Assembly (NCBI GenBank): GCA_947372105.1
Contig: CANBSH010000011.1
Coordinates: forward strand, 1-51,824
DNA length: 51,824 nucleotides
DNA from: Chitinophagaceae bacterium
GTDB taxonomy: Bacteria > Bacteroidota > Bacteroidia > Chitinophagales > Chitinophagaceae
Direction: 5' to 3'
Shown here: piece after piece, positions 34,833-42,570 of the stretch
Numbering within the stretch: the first letter of the stretch is position 1
How the letters are laid out: the number at the start of each line of letters is the position of its first letter
The notes under the pieces: model-generated
What the model was told of the DNA's origin: nothing
What the model saw: the letters and a program-made list of their open reading frames with translations, nothing else
Databases searched by the model: none
Program-made: the position numbers and the translations under genes

Positions 34833-34846
34833 TTTTGTTTTTGAAG
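34812..34846 (+). terminator. Perfect 16-bp hairpin over the end of the GMC gene
   Basis: CTTCAAAAACAAAATT and its exact complement AATTTTGTTTTTGAAG are separated by three bases. The left arm is the last coding sequence and the stop codon TAA lies at the loop. It may protect the 3' end of the mRNA or terminate transcription. Confidence 0.65.
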
Positions 34847-34931
34847 AAATAAAAAAGAGGGGGTGAATGTTTTTTTAAATTGAATAAGTTAAAAAAACAA
34901 GTCACCCAACAAAAACAAAATTTATAATTTT
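34815..34931 (+). repeat. 22-bp direct repeat flanking a hairpin
   Basis: The 22 bases from the end of the GMC gene (34815-34836, starting CAAAAACAAAATTTATAA) recur exactly at 34910-34931, 95 bp downstream. Between them lies a second hairpin (34861-34907). The arrangement mirrors the one at the end of iscS. Confidence 0.75.
34861..34907 (+). other. Hairpin between the GMC gene and its partner
   Basis: GGGTGA/TCACCC followed inside by TGTTTTTTTAA/TTAAAAAAACA gives 17 base pairs with one small internal loop and a 10-nt terminal loop. It could be a transcription attenuator or a small inserted palindrome. Confidence 0.6.
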
Positions 34932-34949
34932 TTTTATAAAAATAAAATC

Positions 34950-35585
34950 ATGGACAGACGGAATTCGATAAAAGCAATCATCTTAGGTACAGTATCTGCA
35001 AGTGTTGTAATAGACGCTTGTAAAAGTGCAAACACCACAGTCACTGAAGCAACTGCAGATGATTTGATGCAGGAAGAAAAAGACTACTTAGTAAAAGTAA
35101 AAGCACTTCCTACATTTTTTGATGAACATGAAATGGCTACCATTACAGTTTTAGGCGATATTATTATGCCTAAGGATGCTGCTAGTGGTTCTGCTTCAGA
35201 AGCTAAAGTGCCCGAATTCATTGAGTTTATTGTGAAAGATATGCCAGACCATCAAGTGCCTATGCGTGGTGGTTTAAGATGGCTAGATTTATATACTACT
35301 AAAAAACATGGTAAGTCCTTTGTGTCTTTAACCCATGATCAACAAATCGGAATTGTAGATGAAATTGCTTATCCTAAAAAAGCAAAACCTGAAGTAGCGC
35401 AAGGGGTTAGCTTTTTTAATAAAATGCGTGATTTAGTCACCACAGGATTTTATACATCCGAAATTGGTGTGAAGGATTTAGGATATATGGGTAACGTGCC
35501 TAATCAATGGGCGGGCGTACCAGCCGATGTATTAAAGCAACACGGATTAGCCTATACCGATAAGGAAATGAAAGAGTGTATTTAA
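34950..35585 (+). CDS. Gluconate 2-dehydrogenase subunit 3 family protein (exported partner of the GMC enzyme)
   Basis: A 211-residue protein starting with a Tat-like signal, DRRNSIKAIILG, which ends in a possible lipobox IDAC (cysteine at residue 24), so it may be a Tat-exported lipoprotein. The mature part is helical, with MATITVLGDIIMPKDAASG and the conserved region FIEFIVKDMP typical of the small subunit of membrane sugar dehydrogenases. In related enzymes this subunit carries the FAD subunit across the membrane. The gene follows the GMC oxidoreductase. Its stop codon overlaps that of the convergent metG by three bases. Confidence 0.85.
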   Translation: MDRRNSIKAIILGTVSASVVIDACKSANTTVTEATADDLMQEEKDYLVKVKALPTFFDEHEMATITVLGDIIMPKDAASGSASEAKVPEFIEFIVKDMPDHQVPMRGGLRWLDLYTTKKHGKSFVSLTHDQQIGIVDEIAYPKKAKPEVAQGVSFFNKMRDLVTTGFYTSEIGVKDLGYMGNVPNQWAGVPADVLKQHGLAYTDKEMKECI

Positions 35586-37708
35586 CTTATACTACTTCCT
35601 GAAGCAATTACTTCTTGAGGTTGTACAAAATGCAATTTGCCTTGTGCATCTTCGGCTAATAAAATCATTCCTTTGCTTTCAATACCGCGCATTTTGCGAG
35701 GTGCTAAATTAGCAACGACTACTACTTGCTTTCCGACCAATGATTCTGGAGAAAAGTGCATTGCGATACCGGATAAAATAGTTCTTTTTTCAAATCCAAG
35801 ATCCACATATAGTTCTAATAACTTATCTGCCTTCTCCACTTTCTTGGCTTCTAAAATAGTACCTACGCGTAAATCAATTTTACCAAAATCATCAAATACA
35901 ATTTCTGGTTTTAAGGCTTTTTCTTCCGAAGCGCTCTCGGCTTGTGGTGTAGCAGTATCCATCGTACTATTTTTTGTTGTTAACAGAGATTGAAGTTTTG
36001 CTAATTGGGCTTCTATTTCAACATCTTCAATTTTACGGAATAATAATTCAGGGGCACGTAAAGTATAACCTACTTTTAATAAATTAAATTTACCTGCGTT
36101 TTCCCAATCCAACATTTTATCAACCACTTTCATTAAGTGGCACATTCTTTTTGCTGTGAATGGAAGGAACGGATTGATTAAAATAGACAGGTTGGCACAT
36201 AATTGTAAACAACCGTGCATGCAATTATTAATTTTAGCTTGTGCTGTAGTATCACTCTCCAAAGATTTTGCTAAAATCCAAGGCTCCTTCTTTTGCATAT
36301 ATTGATTCCCTATTCTAGCCAAATGAATGACTTCAAATTGAGCTTCTCTAAATTTATATTGCTCTAATAATGCAGTGACTTTATCCTTGGTTTCTTGTAC
36401 TGTCGTTAATAAAGCTTTGTCTTCGTCGTCTAATAAGTCAGGATGAATAGGAGGCACTTTACCATTGCATAATTTATGCATCAACACCCAAGTTCGGTTT
36501 ACAAAATTCGCGAAGATGCTTACTAGTTCTCCATTTACAGATTCTTGAAAACCTTTCCAGGTAAATTCACTATCCTTAGATTCTGGAGAAATAGAAGTTA
36601 GATAAAAACGTAAACTATCTGCAAGACCTGTTCCGCCATTTTCTTTTTTAATCCATTGATTGATGTAATCATCCATTTCAATACTCCATCCTCTAGAAGT
36701 GCTCATTTTATCACCTTCTAAGTTCATGAATTCATTTGCAGGAACACTTTCGGGTAAAATATTACCATGCAATTTTAACATCACTGGAAAAATAATACAA
36801 TGAAATACAATATTATCTTTTCCAATAAAATGAACCAATTTAGTATCGGCATCTTTCCAATAAGGTTGCCAATCTTTATTATTATTTATAGCCCATTGTT
36901 TAGTCGCACTGATATATCCAATAGGGGCATCAAACCAAACGTATAAAACTTTTCCATCACCACCCGCCACTGGCACTTTCACTCCCCAATCTAAATCGCG
37001 CGTAACGGCACGTGGCTGCAATCCGCCTTCTATCCAACTTTTACATTGTCCTACCACAGCAGGACGCCAATCATTTTGATGTTGGTTTAAAATCCATTCA
37101 CGTAAAAATGCTTCGTGTTTATTTAAAGGCAAATACCAATGTGTTGTTTCTTTTTTTATAGGAGCATTGCCACTTAATGTGCTTACAGGATTTATTAATT
37201 CTTCTGGACTCAAACTTTTACCACACTTTTCACACTGATCACCAAATGCTTCATTATGTCCACAGTTAGGACAAGTCCCTTTGATATATCTATCCGCTAA
37301 AAAAGTATTTGTGGCTTCGTCAAAATATTGTAAACTAGTTTTAGTTTCTAAATCACCATTGCCTTCTAAAGTTTTAAAAAATTCAGAAGCAGTTTCGTGA
37401 TGTAATTTATCGCTCGTGCGATGATAAATATCAAATTCAATTCCTAGGTCCTTGAAATTTTGTTCAATGATAGGATGGTATTTATCTATAATGGCTTGGG
37501 CGGTGGTTCCTTCCTTCGTGGCTTGAATAGGGATAGCCGTTCCATGCTCGTCACTTCCGCAAACAAAAACAACATCTCTCTTTTGTGCTTTTAAATAACG
37601 CACATAGATATCCGCAGGCAAATAGGCCCCTGCTAAATGCCCAATATGTTTCAAACCGTTCGCATAAGGCAAGGCGGCAGTAATTAAATATCTTTTTGGT
37701 GTGTTCAT
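35582..37708 (-). CDS. metG: Methionyl-tRNA synthetase
   Basis: A 708-residue class I synthetase. The HIGH motif is in LPYANGLKHIGHLAGAYLP, the zinc site in CPNCGH and CEKCGK, the KMSKS-type loop is KMSTSRGW, and a C-terminal tRNA-binding OB domain (about 598-705) has FGKIDLRVGTI and NLAPRKMRGIESKGM. ATG at 37708 (MNTPKRYL) is chosen; an upstream in-frame ATG at 37744 would overlap the divergent LD-carboxypeptidase and precede the promoter box. The stop overlaps the convergent upstream gene, with no terminator between them. Confidence 0.96.
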   Translation of the reverse strand: MNTPKRYLITAALPYANGLKHIGHLAGAYLPADIYVRYLKAQKRDVVFVCGSDEHGTAIPIQATKEGTTAQAIIDKYHPIIEQNFKDLGIEFDIYHRTSDKLHHETASEFFKTLEGNGDLETKTSLQYFDEATNTFLADRYIKGTCPNCGHNEAFGDQCEKCGKSLSPEELINPVSTLSGNAPIKKETTHWYLPLNKHEAFLREWILNQHQNDWRPAVVGQCKSWIEGGLQPRAVTRDLDWGVKVPVAGGDGKVLYVWFDAPIGYISATKQWAINNNKDWQPYWKDADTKLVHFIGKDNIVFHCIIFPVMLKLHGNILPESVPANEFMNLEGDKMSTSRGWSIEMDDYINQWIKKENGGTGLADSLRFYLTSISPESKDSEFTWKGFQESVNGELVSIFANFVNRTWVLMHKLCNGKVPPIHPDLLDDEDKALLTTVQETKDKVTALLEQYKFREAQFEVIHLARIGNQYMQKKEPWILAKSLESDTTAQAKINNCMHGCLQLCANLSILINPFLPFTAKRMCHLMKVVDKMLDWENAGKFNLLKVGYTLRAPELLFRKIEDVEIEAQLAKLQSLLTTKNSTMDTATPQAESASEEKALKPEIVFDDFGKIDLRVGTILEAKKVEKADKLLELYVDLGFEKRTILSGIAMHFSPESLVGKQVVVVANLAPRKMRGIESKGMILLAEDAQGKLHFVQPQEVIASGSSIS

Positions 37709-37713
37709 TCCTG

Positions 37714-37721
37714 CAAAAGTA
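37714..37721 (-). promoter_or_regulatory. Promoter of metG with -33 and -7 boxes, at the start codon
   Basis: On the minus strand TACTTTTG (37721-37714) matches TAnnTTTG and ends five bases before the ATG. A TTG lies exactly 20 bases upstream (37744-37742). The predicted transcript starts at or next to the ATG. Confidence 0.6.
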
Positions 37722-37735
37722 GTTAATATTGTGGA

Positions 37736-38635
37736 ATGATTCAACCAGCTTACTTACAACCAGGGGACCGCATTGGAATCCTTTGTCCTGCAGGTTCTAT
37801 ACCACTTGAAAAAGTGGAAATGGCAGTGCAAACCATTGAAAAATGGGGGTATCAAGTAAAACTGGGCAAAACAGTGGGAACGCAAGATTTTTCTTTTTCG
37901 GCCTCAGATTCCGACCGCTCCAAGGAACTTCAGGAAATGTTGGATGACCCTCAATTAAAGGCTATTTTATGTGCAAGAGGGGGATATGGGGTGAGTAGAA
38001 TTATTGACAATATTGATTTTACGGGATTTTGTAAGCATCCCAAATGGGTGATTGGCTTTAGCGATATTACCGTCTTACATGCCGCATTACAAAAGCAAAA
38101 AATACAAAGTATTCATGGTCCCATGGCTGCCGCTTTTAGTAAAGGAGAAGTAGGATTACCTTTTATTCAATCCCTCAAAAATGTATTAGAAGGGGTGCCT
38201 CAAATGATGTCAGCAGAAGTCCATCCATTGCAAAAAAATGGAATGGCTAAGGGTGAGTTGATGGGCGGAAACTTATGTATGATGTCTCATTTAATTGGAT
38301 CTTCTTTACAAATGGACACCCAAGGTAAAATCTTATTTATAGAAGATATAGGAGAGTACCATTATAATTTAGATCGCATGATGATTCAGTGTGTACGAGC
38401 AGGGGTTTGGGAAAATATAGCGGGTTTGGTGGTGGGAGGCTTTACCGATTTAAAAGATACTCCTAAGGATTTTGGTAAGGATGCATACCAAATCATCCAT
38501 TCCTATATAAGTCGTTTTCAATATCCAGTATGCTTCGATTTTCCTATTAGTCATGGGTTAGCTAATTACGCTGTAAAAGAAGGGGGCATCTATACTTTAG
38601 AAGTAACCAATCTAGGAGCAACTCTCCAAGGGTAA
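37736..38635 (+). CDS. LD-carboxypeptidase (peptidase family S66)
   Basis: A 299-residue serine peptidase that removes the terminal D-Ala from tetrapeptide muropeptides during peptidoglycan recycling. Visible motifs are ARGGYGVSRI, the nucleophile serine in IGFSDITVLH (about residue 106), the glutamate in FIEDIGEYHYNLDRM (about 203) and the histidine in PISHGLANYAVKEGG (about 281). There is no signal peptide, so it is cytoplasmic. It diverges from metG with only 27 bases between their starts; a TAATATTG box ends four bases before its ATG. Confidence 0.92.
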   Translation: MIQPAYLQPGDRIGILCPAGSIPLEKVEMAVQTIEKWGYQVKLGKTVGTQDFSFSASDSDRSKELQEMLDDPQLKAILCARGGYGVSRIIDNIDFTGFCKHPKWVIGFSDITVLHAALQKQKIQSIHGPMAAAFSKGEVGLPFIQSLKNVLEGVPQMMSAEVHPLQKNGMAKGELMGGNLCMMSHLIGSSLQMDTQGKILFIEDIGEYHYNLDRMMIQCVRAGVWENIAGLVVGGFTDLKDTPKDFGKDAYQIIHSYISRFQYPVCFDFPISHGLANYAVKEGGIYTLEVTNLGATLQG

Positions 38636-38697
38636 TTCAAAACTTTAAACATCCGTTAATATTGTTGCTGAATACATATTCTAGCTAAATATTGTAT

Positions 38698-38705
38698 TAA
38701 ATTTG
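38698..38705 (+). promoter_or_regulatory. -7 promoter box of the secreted-protein gene
   Basis: TAAATTTG is an exact TAnnTTTG match located 21 bases before the preferred ATG at 38727. It overlaps a possible upstream TTG start (38703), which argues for the downstream start. Confidence 0.55.
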
Positions 38706-38726
38706 TGCTATCAAAATGTATATTTT

Positions 38727-40307
38727 ATGGGAAAGTCATTTTTTAGTTTTTTAATGTTATGCCTGTTGGGAACTTCTTCATTGAAATCCCAATCATATAC
38801 AGTGTCCTCTATCGAAAAAACGGACAAGGAAGGCATGCAGTATGAAATTTTAGGAAAAGTGGGAGAGCGTTATTGGGTTTTTAAAAATAATGAAGGCATT
38901 TCTACCATTGCACAGTTTAATGCGCAAATGCTGATGGTGAAGCAAAATGATTTGGCTTTTTTACCCAAACAATTAAATGGTTTAGAATTTGTAACTTTTT
39001 CTGATAAAGTGTTTGTGGTGTATCAATTTCAAGTGAACACTACGGTATATGCTGCATTGGCACAAATAAATGCCGATGGACAATTAGTAGGAACACCTAA
39101 AATACTAGATACAGCCGAAAAAATTCGTCCAGGATCAGGCACTAAAGTATTTAATCTCTTACAAAGTGATGATCATCAAAAAGTGATTTTATTTAGTGTG
39201 AATACTACAAAGGCTAATGCGTTGAAAGTAAGAACTATCACACTCAATAATAATTTTGAAGTAACTGGCGGATCCGAATTTAGTGTGCAATCCTCTAATA
39301 AAAAAAGTGCGTTATCCGATTTTGCTTTAGACAATGCTGGAAATTTATTTTGTCTGCGTAATGTAACACAAACTAATGCAGCTCCTGCTGTGAGTTTGAT
39401 ATTCTTATCAGCGAATGGAACAGAAGTCGTAGAATCTCCTATCATCAATAATAGTTTGTTATTGGACAATATTCGTTTAACAGTAGATAATGGCAAAAAC
39501 AGAATTTTATTAAATTCATTTTACGCGACTGAGAAAAAGGGGCATGTAGAAGGATTATATTCTTACGTTTGGGATGTGAGTACTCGTAAGGAAGTATTTA
39601 CAAATGCGAATCGATTTACAGATGCAGTTCGCACTGCAGTTGCTCAAAAAAGAAATATTAAAGATGCTTTTGATGCTTGTTATGTAGATAAAATAAGCAG
39701 TCAAGCAGATGGCAGTTATGTAGTTGTAGCAGAGCAAGCAGAGTCTTATGTAAATCATAATTCGTTTTCTAGATGGGACTATTATTATGGCGGTGCTTTT
39801 TACAATCCCTTTATGTTTAATTACTGGAATCGTCCTTTTGGCTTTTATCCATGGGCTCGCATGGGATGGGGAATGGGCTGGGGATTGCGTCCTTGGATGA
39901 TGCGTCCATGGGGAAATCCATTTGCTTCTTATGGCTATCCTTCAGTGACCTACAATGCAGATAAAATTGCATTATTATCATTTGACAAAAATGGTAGCTT
40001 ACAATGGGCTAAGACAATTGACAAATCTCAATCTGATCAAAATGTAGATCAATTCATTGGGTATGGCACTATACAAAATAAAGAGGGAGTTCAATTTTTA
40101 TTTCATGATAAACAAAAAGGGGTTCATTTTTTAGCGATCAATACATTAAGCCAACAAGGTGAATTAATGAAAGGGGCATCTATCATGACAAGTGAAAAAA
40201 ATTATGAGTGGATGCCAAGAATGCTGAAACAAGTGGGAGATCATGAAGCTATTTTACCTTATCAATATAAAAGTAAAATTGGATTTGCAAAAGTTCAATT
40301 TAAATAA
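38727..40307 (+). CDS. Secreted protein of unknown function with an aromatic-rich insert
   Basis: A 526-residue protein I do not recognise. It starts with a signal peptide (hydrophobic FFSFLMLCLLG) with likely cleavage near SLKSQS. The body looks all-beta, with repeated strands of the type FVTFSDKVFVVYQF, as in proteins scoring values along a propeller. A striking segment from about residue 350 to 410 is dense in Trp, Tyr, Phe, Gly and Met (for example WARMGWGMGWGLRPWMMRPW). The downstream membrane-protein gene follows after five bases. It is probably periplasmic or surface-associated. The preferred start is ATG 38727. Confidence 0.75.
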   Translation: MGKSFFSFLMLCLLGTSSLKSQSYTVSSIEKTDKEGMQYEILGKVGERYWVFKNNEGISTIAQFNAQMLMVKQNDLAFLPKQLNGLEFVTFSDKVFVVYQFQVNTTVYAALAQINADGQLVGTPKILDTAEKIRPGSGTKVFNLLQSDDHQKVILFSVNTTKANALKVRTITLNNNFEVTGGSEFSVQSSNKKSALSDFALDNAGNLFCLRNVTQTNAAPAVSLIFLSANGTEVVESPIINNSLLLDNIRLTVDNGKNRILLNSFYATEKKGHVEGLYSYVWDVSTRKEVFTNANRFTDAVRTAVAQKRNIKDAFDACYVDKISSQADGSYVVVAEQAESYVNHNSFSRWDYYYGGAFYNPFMFNYWNRPFGFYPWARMGWGMGWGLRPWMMRPWGNPFASYGYPSVTYNADKIALLSFDKNGSLQWAKTIDKSQSDQNVDQFIGYGTIQNKEGVQFLFHDKQKGVHFLAINTLSQQGELMKGASIMTSEKNYEWMPRMLKQVGDHEAILPYQYKSKIGFAKVQFK

Positions 40308-40312
40308 CACCA

Positions 40313-41284
40313 ATGGTTTTTTTATTTAGAGACAAATCTGATATTAATTTAATTTTTTTACTAGTCTTAAGTGTATTGGTTCATTTTCATGTTTGGTATC
40401 ATCCTCCTTTGGTGGTTGCTACCGAATCTGATGGCTTGTTAGCCTACATTTTAATTCACTATATAAAACCACTATCACCTTTAGCGTTAGTTATTTTATT
40501 TCATGTCATCATTTTAAGTCAGGCTATACGGATTAATATGATATTAAGTCAGTTTAAAATGTTTCAGCAAATAAGCTATTTGCCTGCCTTTACTTACATC
40601 CTATTAACTGCTTTATTCCCTTATTGGGATGTGATTAGTGTAGGACTTATTGCGAATAGTTTAGTCATATGGATTTTAGTAAAACTATTTAAGTTATACG
40701 ATCAATCTCAACCTAAAACACTCGAATTTAATATAGGACTTATTGTAGGTGTTTCTATTTTATTATATGAGCCCATTGCCATTTTAATTCCGGTGGTATT
40801 ATTTGCTTTAGCCATTATTCGTCCCTTTAAATTACCGGAATGGATGGTGTTATTAATGGGGATATTACTTCCTTATTATTTCATGTTCACTTTTTTGTTT
40901 TTAACCAATCAACCAGAAACAGTTAGACATTTTTTACCCAAATTGAATTGGAAAAATCCACTCGTTCAACCCGAATTAAACGTGATTTTAGCATTAGTGG
41001 TGATTGGCCTCCAGTTATTAGCTGGGTTTTATCATTGGCAACAACAACAATTGCGTTTCATTATACAGGTTAGAAAATACTGGGGGGTAATTTTTTTAGT
41101 GCTTATTTTGGCTTTTTTCCAACCCATCCTATTTTCAGAACAGGGTTTATATGCATCTGCTATCTTAATTACGCCATTGGCGTGTTTTATTAGTTTTGCA
41201 TTCACCACCCCTAAAAGGTTATTGATGCCAAATTTGTTATTTTGGACCGCAGTGGCTGTTATTGTGTATAACCACCTTAGTTAA
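40313..41284 (+). CDS. Multi-pass membrane protein, DUF6427-like
   Basis: A 323-residue protein with about nine hydrophobic helices and almost no long soluble region. It starts FRDKSDINLIFLLVLSVLVH and contains the conserved-looking LLYEPIAILIPVVLFALAIIRPF. This resembles the Bacteroidota family DUF6427, whose function is unknown; the match is from memory and moderate. It lies five bases after the secreted-protein gene and is probably co-transcribed. Short hydrophilic loops and lack of catalytic motifs prevent a functional call. Confidence 0.6.
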   Translation: MVFLFRDKSDINLIFLLVLSVLVHFHVWYHPPLVVATESDGLLAYILIHYIKPLSPLALVILFHVIILSQAIRINMILSQFKMFQQISYLPAFTYILLTALFPYWDVISVGLIANSLVIWILVKLFKLYDQSQPKTLEFNIGLIVGVSILLYEPIAILIPVVLFALAIIRPFKLPEWMVLLMGILLPYYFMFTFLFLTNQPETVRHFLPKLNWKNPLVQPELNVILALVVIGLQLLAGFYHWQQQQLRFIIQVRKYWGVIFLVLILAFFQPILFSEQGLYASAILITPLACFISFAFTTPKRLLMPNLLFWTAVAVIVYNHLS

Positions 41285-41321
41285 GTGAGAAATTTACTTC
41301 CTCTGGGCGGGCAGTTTTTGT

Positions 41322-41329
41322 TAACTTTG
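41322..41329 (+). promoter_or_regulatory. -7 promoter box of purQ
   Basis: TAACTTTG matches TAnnTTTG, with a leader of about 40 bases to the purQ ATG at 41370. No purine riboswitch-like fold is evident in this short leader. Confidence 0.5.
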
Positions 41330-41369
41330 AGCCTTCAAATAGTACCCTAATACCTTAATAATTAAGACT

Positions 41370-42032
41370 ATGAAATTTGGTGTTTTAGTATTTCCAGGAT
41401 CTAACTGCGATAGAGATATGCAAGATGCTTTAGAAAAAGATCTTGGGCATCCCGTTGAAATGTTATGGCATAAGGATAGTGATTTATCCCATTTCACTAC
41501 AGAAGATTGTATTGTATTGCCTGGAGGTTTTTCCTATGGCGATTATTTACGTTGTGGTGCCATTGCAAAGTTTAGTCCCATGATGCAATCAGTGATTGAA
41601 TTTGCAAATAAAGGAGGCAAAGTATTGGGTGTTTGTAATGGGTTTCAAATTTTGTGTGAGAGTGGTTTATTGCCTGGCGCACTATTGCAAAATGCGAATC
41701 AGCAATTTATTTGCAAAAATGTTTTTATAAAAACCGAAAAAAGTGCTGCTTTACAAATACCAATAGCACATGGGGAAGGAAGATATTTTGCAGATGAAGC
41801 CACTTTAAATCATCTTGAAAAAAATAATCAAATTTTATTTCGATATTGCGATGAACAAGGTGCAGTAGGAGGTAATTCTAATCCCAATGGATCAACTTGG
41901 GATATTGCAGGAATATGCAATGACCAACGTAATGTATTTGGCATGATGCCACATCCTGAAAGAGCTACCTCAAGCGTTTTAGGAAATATAGATGGCAAAG
42001 AGGTATTTAAAATATTAGGCTTACTTAATTAG
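41370..42032 (+). CDS. purQ: Phosphoribosylformylglycinamidine synthase, glutaminase subunit
   Basis: A 220-residue class I glutamine amidotransferase that supplies ammonia to PurL in step four of purine synthesis. The nucleophile cysteine is in [21 protein letters not shown] (about residue 88), and the His/Glu pair is in [10 protein letters not shown] near 196. The N-terminus [14 protein letters not shown] is characteristic. A separate PurQ implies a separate PurL and PurS, neither of which is in the window. Confidence 0.95.
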   Translation: MKFGVLVFPGSNCDRDMQDALEKDLGHPVEMLWHKDSDLSHFTTEDCIVLPGGFSYGDYLRCGAIAKFSPMMQSVIEFANKGGKVLGVCNGFQILCESGLLPGALLQNANQQFICKNVFIKTEKSAALQIPIAHGEGRYFADEATLNHLEKNNQILFRYCDEQGAVGGNSNPNGSTWDIAGICNDQRNVFGMMPHPERATSSVLGNIDGKEVFKILGLLN

Positions 42033-42086
42033 TTGAAACAATTCATTAAGTGATCTATCAAATGGGTCAATTGAAAAAAAAGTAGT

Positions 42087-42536
42087 ATGAAAAAAATAAT
42101 TTTATTATTCATTGTAGGATGCAGTGTATTGTCAGTGCAAGCACAAAGATTAAATCCAGTAAAGTGGTCTTTTGAAGCCGTTAAAAAAGCAGACAAACAA
42201 TACGATATTATTTTAACAGCCAATGTAGAAGCGCCTTGGCATATCTATTCTCAATTTGTAAAAAACGGGCCTATTCCAACCGATGTTCAGTTTAAGCCTA
42301 ACCCCCTTATACAAATCAAAGGAAAACCAAAAGAGGTTGGTAAAATTGAAAAGATGTATGATAAAAACTTTGATACGGAATTAATGTTCTTTAGCGGCAA
42401 GGTTCAATTTATTCAAGCCATTACATTAAAAGTGTCTAGTAAAACAAAAATGTCAGGAAGCATAGAATATCAAGTATGTAATGATGAAAAATGTTTGCCT
42501 TCTATCAAATTGCCTTTTGAAGTGGCTATTCAGTAA
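42087..42536 (+). CDS. Stand-alone DsbD-alpha-like periplasmic domain with cysteine pair
   Basis: A 149-residue exported protein. A signal peptide of about 20 residues ends in VQAQ; the rest is an immunoglobulin-like domain homologous to the N-terminal (alpha) domain of the thiol reductase DsbD, with VEAPWHIYSQFV and the redox pair C131/C136 in QVCNDEKCLP. In classical DsbD this domain hands electrons from the membrane to periplasmic partners. Here it is a free protein, immediately upstream of a full-length dsbD whose own alpha domain lacks the pair. The two are probably co-transcribed. Confidence 0.85.
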   Translation: MKKIILLFIVGCSVLSVQAQRLNPVKWSFEAVKKADKQYDIILTANVEAPWHIYSQFVKNGPIPTDVQFKPNPLIQIKGKPKEVGKIEKMYDKNFDTELMFFSGKVQFIQAITLKVSSKTKMSGSIEYQVCNDEKCLPSIKLPFEVAIQ

Positions 42537-42570
42537 TACTTCTTTATTTTATTCATTAAATGAATCTACG

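Noticed and set aside
37709-37744. Upstream start for metG (ATG 37744)
   Set aside because: It overlaps the divergent LD-carboxypeptidase start and lies upstream of the promoter box; MNTPKRYL matches the family start.
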